Notes: generated from the sequence alone by a model not told the origin. A DNA stretch of 64,000 nt from Hygrophila difformis (GCA_030278955.1 JAOANR010000010.1:12445086-12509085), one strand, 5' to 3'. Counted from the first letter of the stretch, positions 12,281 through 24,208 are shown. Numbers and translations are program-made.

Positions 12281-13505
12281 AAAAAGGATAAATAGGTCCT
12301 TTTTCTTTTAAAAAAATTCAAATCAGTCATTTTTCTATTTTATTATCAAAACAGTCCTCTACAAATGCTAATTATGTTCAAATCAGTCCTTTTTTTACTA
12401 ATTATATTCTAATTGCTGACGTGGCAAGGGTTTTAATTTAAACATGACACGTGTGCATAATATTAGTCCTTTTTCTTTTATCTTTTGCCAATTCAGTCCT
12501 AAACTTTTATTTTGTTCTATTTAGTCCTCTACCCCAATCACTCATTTTTATATTAATTGGCCTCAAACCTTTCAAATTATTTCATTTTAGGCCCAGAACC
12601 ATAAATTTTTTATTATTACTAATCCATTTATCAAATAAATGCACAACATACTTCCATAAATAAAATTAAACACCAAACCTCATATATTGGGTTCGACTGC
12701 TTTGTTACCGGGTCTTCCAAGCACCGGAATTTTACGGACTCTCTCTAATAACCACTCGACCGCAACCGATTGTTCATTGGTTTTGGTTTCCTTCAGTAAC
12801 AATCAACAGAATCTTACTTTGCGTCCTACCTTAGGATGTAGCAATATTTGAGTAAATGATTTAACTTGAATTTTTGGAAGGTTATGGATACAGGAAGCCT
12901 TGGTTTTATTGAAAAATATTAATATTATTAAAAATATTAAAAAAATAGCCTGAATTTTATTGTCCACAAAGTATGATTGTGCTGATTGTTGCTGAAGGAA
13001 ACCAGAACCAATGAACCATCGTTACGGTCGGGTGGTTAGAGAGAGTCCGTAAAATTCGGAACTTCGAAGACCCGGTAACAAGGCGGTCAAACCCAATGTA
13101 TGAGGTTTGGTATTTAATTTTATTTACGGAAGTATGTTGGGCATTTATTTGATAAATGTATTAGTAATAATAAAAAAATTAAGGTTCTGGGCCTAAAATG
13201 AAATAATTTGAAAGGTTTGAGGCCAATTAATATAAAAATGAGTGATTGGGGTAGAGGACTAAATAGAACAAAATAAAAGTTTAGGACTGAATTGGCAAAA
13301 GATAAAAGAAAAAGGACTAATATTATGCACACGTGTCAGGTTTAAATTAAAACCCTTGCCACGTCAGCAATTAGAATATAATTAGTGAAAAAGGACTGAT
13401 TTGAACATAATTAGCATTTGTAGAGGACTGTTTTGGTAATAAAATAGAAAAATGACTGATTTGAATTTTTTGAAAAGAAAAAGGACCTATTTATCATTTT
13501 TTCCA
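12281..13505. mobile_element. Long inverted-repeat (foldback) element, copy 1
   Basis: Arms of about 535 bp (12281-12818 and 12970-13505) are near-perfect inverted copies: both start from GGAAAAAAGG-type ends and meet at a unique centre of about 150 bp. Each arm gives an almost identical 70-codon open frame (12451-12663 plus, 13120-13332 minus), which is a by-product of the symmetry and not a gene. A second, partly deleted copy lies at 48926-49825. A nonautonomous Mutator-like or foldback transposon fits; I see no clear target duplication. Confidence 0.75.
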
Positions 13506-13675
13506 TATAGAAGATAAAGATTTGTTAATTTTATTTAAGTAATGTAAAATTAAATTAATTATGGTCTAAATTAATTAAAGAACAAAGTTAAGAAAATATA
13601 TTGGCCTGTATGTTATAAATTTTATGTTGAATTTTTAAGGTGAGATACATTCATCCTATATAATGTAAGGGTCCA

Positions 13676-15146
13676 GTTAGGGTGCGATCAACAAATCCCG
13701 CAGCACATCAAGGCAGCGATCTGAAGCGTCCGTTTAAAATCCAAGGGTTGTAAATGAAAAAGGGTATAATTGTCATAACACAATAATAGTTCATTTTAAA
13801 AACAATGCATTTCAGCGATACGACAAATATTTTAGACATGTTATCATATCTAATATTTGGTAACTCTATATTTAGTATGTTATCATATTTATTATTTGGT
13901 AAATCATATCAAATATTTGGTAATCCATATCTAATATTTCAAATAATATCTTTTTATGATCAAAGATACGTATCAAATTTATTAATAGATCATTTCAGCG
14001 ATCTTACCAACCTAGAATGATTCAGCGATGCTACCAAAAACAATTATGTGATGCTACCAAAAATAATAAAGGGATGCTATCAAATATATTTCAGCGACCG
14101 TATCTAGCATAATTCAGCGATGGTACCAAGAATAATTTAGCGACGCAACCTAGAATGATTCAGCGATGCTACCAAAAACAATTATGTGATGCTACCAAAA
14201 ATAACGAAGGGATTCTATCAAATATATTTCAGCGACCGTATCTAGCATAATTCAGCGATGGTACCAAGGCAACCTAGAATGATTCAGCAATGCTACCAAA
14301 AACAATTCTGTGATGCTATCAAAAATAATGAAGGGATGCTATCAAATATATTTCAGCGAGATCAAGTAGAGGAATTCAGCGATGGTACCAAGCAGAATTC
14401 AGCGACGCTATCAAGAATGATTCAGCGATGCTACCAAAAACAATTCTGTTATCATATCTAATATTTGGTAAATAATATCATATCTAATATTTGGTAAACC
14501 TATATTTAGTATGTTATCATATCTAATATTTGGTAAATAATATCATATCTAATCTAATATTTTCAAATAATCATCAACGAATGGTAACAAATATATTAAT
14601 AGATAATTTCAATCATGCTACAAAAAAACAATTTAGTGATGCTATAAAAAATATTTAAGCGACACTATCCTAGAAGAGTTCAGCATTCAGCCACATTACA
14701 CAGAAGAATTCAGCGACGCTACAAAGAAGAATTCAGCGAGGCCGTCAAGAAGAATTCAGCGATGCTATGAAGAATAATTCAGCGATGCTATGAAGAATAA
14801 TTCAGCGACTCAACTAGAATATTCCGAGTACGTTTTCATGAACAATTCAATGACTTTATTTAAAAATATTTCAGCGACGTATATCTATGTATAGCAGCAT
14901 AATTAAGCAAATTGGAGGGGTAATATGAGATCAATCCTTGAAATGCAAAGAAGAAGAGAAGAAGAACGTAAGAATAAGAAGAACGGAAGAAGACTGGAAG
15001 AATCAGCAATTGTCTGTTCACAAACTAAATGTAGCAAATTTACTATTTTAACCTTTAAATTAATCTCAACCATCAATTTATAAATTAAATCAATGGCTGC
15101 GATGTACCGCAGTACATCAAGTCAAAATGCTTAGTCGCACCCTAAC
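13676..15146. mobile_element. Terminal-inverted-repeat element filled with AGCGAT repeats
   Basis: The left end GTTAGGGTGCGA and right end TCGCACCCTAAC are a perfect 12-bp inverted pair. The subterminal parts speak of 'CAGCACATCAAGGCAGCGAT' on the left and 'GCAGTACATCAAGTC' on the right, which suggests longer, diverged terminal repeats. The interior is the tandem array at 13805-14880. No transposase frame is present, so the element is nonautonomous. The superfamily is not clear. Confidence 0.6.
13805..14880 (+). repeat. Irregular tandem array of ATTCAGCGATGCTACCAA units
   Basis: Roughly two dozen variants of TTCAGCGATGCTACCAA(A)AA follow one another at a spacing of about 17-25 bp. Some form higher-order blocks: the segment around 14013-14110 recurs near 14150-14250 and again near 14280-14355. 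Interspersed TATCTAATATTTGGTAA units form a second repeat at 13840-13945 and 14450-14570. Confidence 0.85.
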
Positions 15147-15667
15147 GGAATTGATAATGTAAAGTGTATTCTAACAATTTGTTTATCTCATGTAAATTAT
15201 GGTGAATGATTATCATACAGTCTTTTATTTTATGAATGTTTTGGTAAGAATATTTCAAGATAGTTAGCGTGCGGACAATATGCTGCCTGCATGTGCAGGC
15301 GTAATGGGAAGTATAATTTTTGTGATGTTTGAGAGCATTATTCAGTTATTCTGTTGTCATTACTTAATCATGTCATAATTGTGCAATCCATCACCCATTA
15401 TCTAAGCATCACATAAACCATCGCGCGCATCACATAAAAGCTCATACACACCATTATGCAGGTGCATTCAACAACACCATATTCACTTCCGGGAAATTTT
15501 ACTTTACATTTTTATGGTACGGTCACTCTTTTTTATCATCATTTTTCTCACCTTTTTTTCTTAATAATATGTGGTCGGAAATAGGCATGATCAAATTAAG
15601 TTTTGAAAATAGAATATTTGAATTTTTAAATTATTACGCTATTTTCTTAAAAATGTAAATTTTACTT
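15147..15667. other. Probable nonautonomous Helitron body
   Basis: No coding sequence is seen. The stretch leads into the Helitron 3' end at 15668-15696. Its 5' end (host A followed by TC) could not be placed. Confidence 0.35.
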
Positions 15668-15697
15668 CCCGCGCATTGCGCGGGCGGGTGTGCTAGT
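15668..15697 (+). mobile_element. Helitron 3' terminus
   Basis: A GC-rich hairpin (CCCGCGC / GCGCGGG, loop ATT) is followed by GCGGGTGTG and a terminal CTAG before a host T. This is the standard Helitron 3' structure. The same hairpin, with one loop difference, occurs in the opposite orientation at 56089-56105. Confidence 0.8.
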
Positions 15698-15729
15698 ATA
15701 GTAGAATAATCTATTTCTCTTAAGTTTTA

Positions 15730-16100
15730 TTACCCATTCTTGCAGCCCCCATTCCAATTTATAGTTGGAAAAAATGTCAATACAGTCCTTTTTTTTTACA
15801 AAAAAAGGCCAAATCAGTCTTTTTTTTGTCCAATTGGTCCGCTACATATACTAATTACGTCTCAATCGGTCCTTCACCCACTAATTATTCACATTTTAGG
15901 CCAAATCAGTCCTTTTTTTTTCAAAAATCTAAATTGGTCTGTTATTAATTTTTGTCCCCTTTCATGCAATCCAATGCACATTTCAAACCACTAATAACTC
16001 AAATTCGATATAAGTAAAAATTCTAAAATTTCGATATTTACTATAAACTAAACGACGAGACGAATCTAGCTTCAAAATAAGTCTAATTTTCACCACTGCA
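15730..16100. repeat. Diverged dispersed repeats
   Basis: The part at 15760-15960 has AAATCAGTC and TCCGCTACA words like the arms of the long inverted-repeat elements. The part at 15970-16085 resembles the third Stowaway-like family (TTTCAAACCACTAATAACTCAAATTCG and so on), also seen at 26385-26575 and 50355-50600. No gene is seen. Confidence 0.45.
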
Positions 16101-16209
16101 AGGAATTCTTAGAAGGCATATGTGAACTTAGCTTCAAAAGAGCCAAATCTTGCTGCTGCAGGAAAGTGTGATGGGATTGGAAAAGCCTCATGGAGTGTGG
16201 ATCAAGGCC
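16100..16209 (+). pseudogene. LINE RNase H fragment, left part (split by the LTR element)
   Basis: This short stretch ends in AGGCC and continues across the retrotransposon at 25094, where the same AGGCC restarts. Across the gap the plus strand carries a decayed LINE RNase H region. The upstream boundary is uncertain. Confidence 0.5.
16205..16209. repeat. Target site duplication of the LTR retrotransposon (left)
   Basis: AGGCC directly precedes the left LTR and is repeated exactly at 25094-25098 after the right LTR. This shows a single, unrearranged insertion. Confidence 0.95.
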
Positions 16210-17041
16210 TGTTGGTCCCAGATTACGTGAAATCTTGAATTTAGCGCGGTCGTTGAGCAGTGGTTAAAACGACGTGTGAACGATAATGAGTGTGTGAAAC
16301 AGAGTGTGTGCAGCAGAAAGTAAGAACACAAGATTTGGTAACCCAGTTCGGCCTTCGGCCTATGTCTGGGGGATTCCAATCCAGGATCTAAACTAACACT
16401 CAAAAATCTTAGACCTAAAAGATTACACAATCAAAACAGATTCTGTTACCAAGACTTCCTCGCTGGTAGACTGATCGTCGTCTGGACTCCCCCACAACCA
16501 CGATCACTGGACAACTCGTCCAATCCTGTTTCTCCGATTGTTTGAATCCTCAGATCTTGAAACTCCGGTGTAGCAGATGGCCTGAATCAATCCTTCAGAT
16601 CTCCTTTGAGTTCCTTCGCAAGGCAACTCCAAAACGTTGAATGAAAAGATTCTTTCAACAAGAAAAAACTTGTTGAATCGGTGTAACACATACCTCAATG
16701 AACAAAAATGATCTCTCGAAATGTAGAACACTCATCAAGGATTTTCCTAACTCTCTCAAGAAAATAGAACAATCAAGTCTAGAGAGAAAAACCGACTAAG
16801 TGTGTGTAAATATGTGTAAAAGTGAAGATTACAACTCAATAAACTCAAATCTACATACACAGAGTCTAAACACATGTATATATACTCAGAGATACAAATT
16901 AGACTCGTGTGGGTCGGTTAGACACGCGCACAGAAACAGAAACTGTCGCACATGACTGACTGTAACTGCTTCGGTCGTTCTGTCGTGGTTTCAACAACTA
17001 TGGAACTACTAAATCTGCACAAGAGCACGTTAATAACAACA
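16210..17041 (-). repeat. 3' LTR (left copy)
   Basis: This 832-bp terminal repeat is the 3' LTR because the coding strand is minus. It carries a 5-bp AAGGC-type extra segment near 16621 relative to the other LTR. The 80-codon frame at 16188-16430 lies within it and is not a gene. Confidence 0.95.
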
Positions 17042-17056
17042 ATCTCCCCCACTCTT
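17042..17056 (-). other. Polypurine tract
   Basis: On the minus strand AAGAGTGGGGGAGAT directly precedes the 3' LTR. This is the expected plus-strand primer position. Confidence 0.85.
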
Positions 17057-17460
17057 GTGGAGATGATAATTCCATCACCAAAATGGTGTTGAAACTATCT
17101 AAGTCCAAAGAGTATAAGAGATCATATCAGAGCAAAAATACATGTGATTCACAAATAGGATGTCAAAGAATAATCAAAACGAATCAGAACAACATCCATC
17201 AAACATTCAGAGTAGAGTCACAGTGCAGATATAAAAACATCAGAGCAGATTAAAAACAGGTAGTTCAGCAGTTATCAGAATTACCTAACTATTACAGACC
17301 AATAATAGTTCAAATCCAAAAGTAATCCAGTTCAGAAAAATCCAGTCAAAAACAGTCATCAAAAACAATCATCAAACATCCATCAATATTGTCCAGCAAT
17401 AAAACATCCCAAAAACAATAACCAAAGTTTTGAAATATCGTTACCCAGTTGTCATCACTA

Positions 17461-19014
17461 TCAGTCAGTACCATCCAACACCATCCATCTCCCCCATGAT
17501 GGAATAACACTCTTCATCATCAAGAGCAACATCCTCATCATCTGCCTGCAAATCAGAAGCATCAAAAGACAAAGGAAGCATATGAAGAATTTTGAGATTC
17601 TCCCTTTTATAGCCATTGCTTCCTGGCTCCAGGTGGTCAGCCTTTCGTTCTGACGAAGGATCCGCTGCTTCAGTTGGTGTACTAGTGCAGGACCAGTTAG
17701 AGGAGGGCCATTTTTGATGTCATTATGCATGTCCATCAAGTTTGGTGGTGGTTTGTACTCCTTCAAAGCAACCAAATGCTTTTCCTTGATCTTCACACCA
17801 ATGGATAGGAGGAATTTGGTGATGAGAGCTGGATAGGGTAGATTGGTCGTCTTCTTGATTCTCCCAGAGGTGTACCCTAGCATTTGCTTAAGAAGAAAAT
17901 ATCCAAAATTAATTAGACCCATATGTTTGTCCACACAACGTATGAATTTACCCATCATAGAGCTGACTTGAGACTGATTAGTCGTCGGAAGGATGTTGGC
18001 ACTACAGAACTGGTACAGGCAATAAAACTTCAATGTTAACTCCTTAACACTGAATTTGTTGCGTCCAAAGCTTTTAACTTTCTGATTAGAAATCTCCAGT
18101 GCAGTAGTGAGAGTATCTTCCGGCATCAGATCCAAACAGTCACTCATATCATCGTTGGGGGGTAGCTTCAACAACTTCAGAATCACAGCAGGAGTTAGTT
18201 CATGAAATTGACCGCGAATGTAAATTTTACCAAACCAAGCAGAACGAGGAGTGAGGATCTCAGGATGTAAATTCGCATAAAACTCGCGAACATGACTTGG
18301 TGAGTAGTGTGTGAGACCCTTAGCCCAAAACGTCAAATGTCTCTCTTGCAAAAGATCCGAGAAACCTAGAACATCATAATGATTATGCTTGAAAATCTCT
18401 TCAGGCTTAAACTCCTTCCCTTTAAGAACTTCCTTCGAAAATGTCCTCATGTCTCGCGTGTAGAACTTAAGACTATAAGCATCTTCGGCTTTCAAAGCAT
18501 GAGGGGGTGGCCTTGGTTCCTTGCGTGGTTTCTTTGCAGTTGTGGCTACTGGTGCTGGAATGGGCTCCTTTCGCTTTCTCGTTGATTTCCTCCGTGGTTC
18601 TGGCGTAGTTGCAACAGCAGTAGAACCTCCAGTTTGCTGTGAAACAGTGACTTCATCGATTTTCTCTTGGTTCATATCATGTAAACCTTGATTTTGCAGA
18701 GGAGAAAGTGGTGGAGTTTGATGCTCAGCATTGATTTCTCGAACAACTTGGTCAACAAATGAGGGGTCAATAGTGATTTCAGCATTAGGGTTAGAAAGGG
18801 GATGATTTTGGGTTTCTGGTGCGTTCTCATTAGGTTGCTGCTCAGAAGTTGCAGCAGCAACAGGAGGAGGAAGATAAAGAACAGGGGGTAGAACAGAAAT
18901 AGGTTGGGCGTCCAGTGGTGATCCAGACGGCGAGCTCGTCGCGGAGGAGGTGGCGGAGTGAGGAGCGTCGGGGTCGTTGGTGGTTGCCATTTTCAAATTC
19001 TCTGCAAAGCTCAA
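17461..19014 (-). CDS. Additional retrotransposon ORF, plant transposon-protein-like domain
   Basis: An intact frame of 517 codons lies between pol and the 3' LTR in the same orientation as pol. The N-terminal third is Pro/Ser/Thr/Ala-rich and ends in basic clusters (RRKSTRKRKEP, KKPRKEPRPPP) that could act as nuclear signals. The middle (about residues 190-450) resembles the 'putative plant transposon protein' domain of plant retroelements, with FYANLHPEI, IYIRGQFHELTPAVIL and LKLPPNDD. No signal peptide is seen, but residues near the C-terminus (FFICFLCLLMLLIC) form one hydrophobic stretch. The function is unknown. It is open while gag-pol is broken. The start could be the first ATG or the one eight codons downstream. 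Confidence 0.75.
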   Translation of the reverse strand: MSFAENLKMATTNDPDAPHSATSSATSSPSGSPLDAQPISVLPPVLYLPPPVAAATSEQQPNENAPETQNHPLSNPNAEITIDPSFVDQVVREINAEHQTPPLSPLQNQGLHDMNQEKIDEVTVSQQTGGSTAVATTPEPRRKSTRKRKEPIPAPVATTAKKPRKEPRPPPHALKAEDAYSLKFYTRDMRTFSKEVLKGKEFKPEEIFKHNHYDVLGFSDLLQERHLTFWAKGLTHYSPSHVREFYANLHPEILTPRSAWFGKIYIRGQFHELTPAVILKLLKLPPNDDMSDCLDLMPEDTLTTALEISNQKVKSFGRNKFSVKELTLKFYCLYQFCSANILPTTNQSQVSSMMGKFIRCVDKHMGLINFGYFLLKQMLGYTSGRIKKTTNLPYPALITKFLLSIGVKIKEKHLVALKEYKPPPNLMDMHNDIKNGPPLTGPALVHQLKQRILRQNERLTTWSQEAMAIKGRISKFFICFLCLLMLLICRQMMRMLLLMMKSVIPSWGRWMVLDGTD

Positions 19015-19300
19015 ATTCGAAAAAAAAATGAGAGGAAAAATTTGAAATGAAATGGAGAGTAATGGGACCTTAAATGGAGAGAGTGGCCGGAAGGGGAAGA
19101 GTTTTGCAACTCGGTGTGGAGACGTGCGACGTGATTGATGAGGTTGCAGCAGTTACAGGCCAGCTGCAGGGGTGCTGTGACATCATCTGCCGAGTGCAAT
19201 AATGATGTTCCGGATAAAATTTTCTCCATTTGGGCTTATGTTGGGCCTGCAAAAATGTTACTCAAATACTAAAAACTGTCAGGCCCGAGTTGAAAGCATT
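19015..19300. other. Spacer between pol and the additional ORF
   Basis: About 290 bp inside the retrotransposon separate the end of RNase H from the additional ORF. Overlapping short frames here are chance. It may hold a leader or promoter for the extra ORF, but nothing in it proves this. Confidence 0.4.
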
Positions 19301-22300
19301 TTAATTATGATAAGAAAGACCCAAGGTACTTCTTAGGCCTTCAAATTTTTCTCCATCTAATGCTTTTGTAAGGATGTCCGCCCGTTGTTCCAACGACGAT
19401 ATATGCTCAATCCTGCAAACATTATCCTCTACAAGATCTCTAATAAAATGATAACGAATATCAATATGCTTACTCCTACTATGTAAAACAGGATTTTTAG
19501 AGATATTTATTGCACTAGTATTATCACAGAAAACTAAAAAATTATCCTTATGAATACCGTAGTCCTCGAGTAGTTGCTTCATCCAAAGAAGTTGTGAACA
19601 GCAGCATGTGGCAGCAATATACTCTGCCTCGGCTGTTGATAGAGCTACGATATTTTGCTTTCTGGAATACCAACTTACTAGATTGTTTCCCAAGTAGAAG
19701 CAGCCGCCAGTGGTAGATCTCCTGTCGTCGCAACAACCAGCCCAGTCCGAGTCTGTAAATCCAATCAGATCAAGTGATGACCTTTTTGAAAACCAAATAC
19801 CCATATTCAAAGTTCCCTTCACATATCTCATGATCCGCTTAACCGCCTTCATATGAGATTCTTTAGGATCGGATTGGAACCTTGCACATACACCTACACT
19901 AAATGAAATATCTGGTCTTGTTGCAGTGAGGTACAGTAGACTTCCAATCATACTCTTATAAGTCTTTTGATCCACTGACTTTCCAGTTTCGTCCTTGCTC
20001 AGCTTCTCCTGTTGTCCTAGCGGTGTTCTGACTACCTTAGAATCATCCATGTCAAACTTCTTCAACATGTTTCTAGCATACTTCTCTTGACACAGAAAAA
20101 TACCATCATCCTCTTGCTTAACCTGTAATCCCAAAAAGTAGTGTAATTCACCCATCATGGACATCTCAAACTCTGATTTCATAGCATCAACAAATTCCTT
20201 TCTGAGTTTGACTGAAGTCGATCCAAAAATAATGTCGTCAACATACACTTGAGCTATCGTTAAGTGGTCGTTCTGACGCTTCACAAACAACGTCTTGTCT
20301 GCATTTCCTCTCTTAAATCCATTGTCCACCAAATACTTTGACAATCTCTCATACCAGGCTCTGGGTGCCTATTTCAATCCATATAAAGCGCCTTTGACTC
20401 GATAAACATGATTTGGATACTTCGGGTCTTCAAATCCAATCGGTTGTGCAACATAGATCTCTTCCTTGATTTTACCATTAAGGAAGGCTGTTTTAATATC
20501 CATTTGGTACAGCTTCAAATTCAAAGAGCACGCTAATGCAAGTAGTATCCTTACGGCTTCCATCCTTGCCACGGGAGCAAATGTTTCGCCATAATCCAAA
20601 CCTTCAATTTGGGTATAGCCTTGTGCTACTAGCCTTGCTTTATTCCTTATGATATTACCTTTCTCATCCGTCTTATTCCTGTAAACCCATTTGGTTCCAA
20701 TAATGTCGGCGTTCTGTGGTGGTTCTGTCAACTCCCAGACAGCATTCCTCTCAAATTGCAGTAGCTCGTCTTGCATTGCAGCAATCCAGTACTTATCTTT
20801 CAACGCCTCAGAGGTATTCTTTGGCTCAACCATAGAAACAAAACAATTATAGCTTGCTAGATCCTTGAAATTAATCTCTTTATGCCTAGTCTGTCTCTGA
20901 CCTTGTGGATCTCCAATAATATCCTGAGTTGAATGATGTTTATGCACTCTAGAACCTTTTCTCTTGTTCTGAACTTCAGACGGTGGTTCTGCTGTCGTCT
21001 CAACGACTGTATCAGTATCAGCTTCTCTTTCAGGTACATCTGGATTGATCTGTTTTTCCTTACTAACAGTCTCCTCTACATCATTAGTAGACTCATGATT
21101 GTGATTTAAAGGCAATTCATCATCAACTAACCTGTTTTCTAAAAGATCAAGATCTTCAAAGAGAACATTAGTAGATTCTATAACCTTCTTATCACTAGTA
21201 AGATAAATACGATATGCTTTAGAATTATTAGAATAACCAATGAAATATCCATCCAAAATTTATAATCAAACTTATGCAATTGATTTCTATCATTCAAAAC
21301 ATGGCATTTGCAACCAAAAATATGAAAGTATTTTACCGTGGGAGTTTTACCGTTCCAAAGTTGATATGGTGTACAGTTGGAGTGTGGTCGCAACAGCACT
21401 CGGTTGATGATGTGACAGGCAGTGTTAATAGCTTCCGCCCAAAAACTTTTGCTCATGGAACTAGTATGAAGCATCGATCTTGCCATCTCTTGTAAAGTTC
21501 GGTTCTTTCTCTCAACAACACCATTTTGCTGTGGTGTTTTGGGGGCTGAGTACTCATGAGTGATTCCATTGTCGTCACAATAACGATCGAACGACTGATT
21601 CTCGAATTCCTTGCCATGATCAGTTCGGATTCGTGCAATCTTCTTTTGCTTCTCATTCATGAGTCTTTTACTCAGGGCCTTAAAGTACTCAAAAGTCTCA
21701 TCTTTTGACCTAAGAAAGAAAACCCAACAATATCTAGAGAAATCATCAACACATACTAAAATGTACCTTTTACCATTTAAGCTATCCACTTCGGTTGGAC
21801 CCATAAGATCCATATGTATCAGGTCGAGGCATTCTTTTGTTTTGATCTCATCAGTCTTCTTATGTCTCGATCTGGTTTGCTTTCCTTTGGTGCAATCTCT
21901 GCAGATGGTTTCATCGTTCTTCTGTAGTTGCGGCAACCCGCGAACAGCATTCGAGTTACTCAACTTGTGTAATGACTGAAAGTTAAGGTGACCAAGCCTC
22001 TTATGCCATAGAGTAGTCTGGTCATCTCTAGTCAGTAGAATCCGTGGAATGTCATCCTTCAAGATGTAGCAATTATTCTTGCTACGGCCTCCCATCATAA
22101 CAATCTCATTTCGATCATTATATACTATGCATCTATGTTTAGTAAACCTAACCTCTAGATCTTCATCACAAAGTTGACTAATAGAGATCAGGTTAGTAGT
22201 AAGACCATTTACATAGAATATTCTAGAGAGTTTAGAAAGAGTAACATCCTTAGATTTACCATAACCCGCAATTTTGCTTCTTGTACCATCACCATACATA

Positions 22301-22560
22301 ACGGCTCCACAATCTTTCTCAGTAAAGCTGTCTAAGAAATCTTTTCTTCCCGTCATATGCCTTGAACATCCCGAATCAAAATACCATTTTTCGTTTCGAT
22401 GTTGTTCCTGCACCGAAAGAACTACAAAACAAGCAGAATCTTTATTATTATTAGTTTTACCTTTAGGTATCCATGCCTTCTGCATTTTGAATTTCTTTTG
22501 AAGCTCTTGATCAGGCCATACGACTGGTCTTCCATTCATAAGATCTCTTAGAATCCGCAT
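19301..22560 (-). pseudogene. copia pol: protease, integrase, reverse transcriptase, RNase H (broken)
   Basis: In reading order: protease WYFDSGCSRHMTG; integrase zinc site (WHKRLGHLNF ... CRDCTKGKQ) and catalytic region (DDFSRYCWVFF, IRTDHGKEFEN, PQQNGVVERKNRTL); reverse transcriptase (KWVYRNK, KARLVAQGYTQ, MDIKTAFLNG, YVDDIIFGS); RNase H (STAEAEYIA, SKHIDIRYHFI) ending ADILTKALD. A one-base frameshift near 21260 separates integrase from reverse transcriptase. An in-frame TAG at 20367-20369 splits reverse transcriptase right after ALYGLK; the codon is most simply a former CAG. All catalytic motifs are still readable. The copy should not be able to make a full polyprotein. Confidence 0.93.
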
Positions 22561-24208
22561 GCATGTCTCAGCTGTGTGTCCAGGAAGATTGCAGTACAGG
22601 CAGTCCTTCTGTCGTCTGGACGATTCTCCGACTATCAGATCAGGTGGTGAATCAGTAGTTGAAGTAAGGAAACCTCCACTTGTAAACTTTGTTTTGCTAG
22701 GAGTGCTTTGCTTCTTATAGCCTAAGCCTGTTTAATCACCAATACGTTTTCCCATAGACAAAACTTCATCAAGTTGATTTTTACCTTTAAATACCTTTTG
22801 AAGTTCATTGTTCTTGGCTTTGAGTTCATCAAACTCTTTCTCCATGTCATGGATTCTGCCTTTAAGAGTGTTGTTCTCCTTTTGCAAGTCTTCATTCTTC
22901 TCAACTTCAAGATCATAAGCAATCCCGACGTCTGCCAGTTGTCCTAACAACTTCTTATTTTCCCGAACAGCAACTTCAAAATCCTCTTTGAGTTCATTGT
23001 AATCAGCAAGTAATTGGTCGTACTCATCATCGCTTTCACCTGAATCAGAATCACAATTGTTAGGTGAAAAACATATTGACTTGACAATACCTTTTATAGT
23101 AGGACTTGTTTCTCTTAGAGTGAATGCAACGACTTCATCAGAATCTGAATTCTGTCCTTCAGTGGTTCTTCCATCGTCATGATCACTTAAAGTAGCCTGC
23201 AGTGCCTTCTTTTCTCGCATTTCCTTTCTTTTGGCTGTGGCACATTCAGATCGAACATGTCCTTGGCCTCCACATTCATAGCAAATCACCGAGGCAAACT
23301 TGTCCGGCTTGTCATAGTCCTTCTTCTTGTTGTTGAAACGATCAACTTTGCTGCTATCCTTTCTTTTGAGGTCTGTCCGTCGTCGGAACATCGTTGGAAC
23401 TGCGACCTTGCTGTTTGTAGAATTTCTTTGTACGTCTGTCTTGCAACATCTTTGCAACTTTTCTGGAAATGTAAGATACATCGTCTTCAGAGGAGTTTCC
23501 AGAATCTTCTTCTTCCACATTGAGAGCAATAATCCTTGATGATTCTTCTTCAAGATGGTTCATCTCGTATGTTTGAAGAATTCCCACTAAGCCATCCAAA
23601 GTAATAGTGTTCAACTTATCCAATTCTTCCAATGTAGCAACCTTAGGAGCATACTTCTTGGTGAGAGTCCTCAACATCTTTCTAACGAGCTTTTGGTTAT
23701 CATAAATCAAACCCAAAGAATAGGCTTGATTCACAACGTCTTTGAATCTTCCATAATAGACCGAAATAGACTCATCTTTCTTCATCTTCAAATTCTCGAA
23801 CATGGTCTCAACTCGCTGTAATTTGGTAGCTCGAACATCATCCGAACCCTCATACATAACCTCTAGAGTCCTCCATGTGTCATGAGCCAGTGTGTGGTTT
23901 GTGACTAGCTGGAACTGCGTTTCGTCCATGGCGCTAAAAATCGCATTTAGGGCCGTATAATTCCCTTTCTTGGCGTCTTTTTCAGCTTGAGTGTATTCAG
24001 CCTTGGTTGCTGGTCGACTACCAGGTGGTTCTGTAGAACCTTCAGCTGTAGCTCGTGGTCGAGTGGGTGGTTGCCAGGCTGTCTCGACTGCGTCCCAAAC
24101 TTCATCTCCAAGTGCCATAAGGTGGATCTTCATCCGAGTTCGCCAATATCTGTAATTCGTGCCATCGAATAAGGGTGGTCTAGACAATGAAGCACCTTCT
24201 CTACTCAT
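22561..24208 (-). pseudogene. copia gag with two CCHC zinc knuckles (broken)
   Basis: The start ATG at 24208 lies 45 bases downstream of the primer site. The N-terminal half has the usual copia gag features (PPLFDGTNYRYWRTRMK, HDTWRTLEVMYEG, FENLKMKKDESISVYYGRFK). A frameshift near 23380 moves the rest into another frame. The first knuckle CYECGGQGHVRSEC is at 23242-23283 and a second, CLYCNLPGHTAETC, at 22561-22602, just before protease. An in-frame TAA at 22732-22734 lies between them. A coiled-coil-like Glu/Lys/Leu-rich stretch at about 22780-23000 separates the knuckles. Confidence 0.88.

Noticed and set aside
12451..13332. Two almost identical 70-codon frames on opposite strands
   Set aside because: They are the two arms of one inverted repeat; the frame is broken in the copy at 49 kb and has no known domain.
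13805..14880. CRISPR-like array
   Set aside because: Unit and spacing lengths are irregular, the intervening bases are variants of the repeat, and the context is a plant transposon.
16188..16731. Minus-strand frames of 75-84 codons at 16.2-16.7 kb and 24.2-24.5 kb
   Set aside because: They lie within the LTRs and exist in both copies only because LTRs are repeated.
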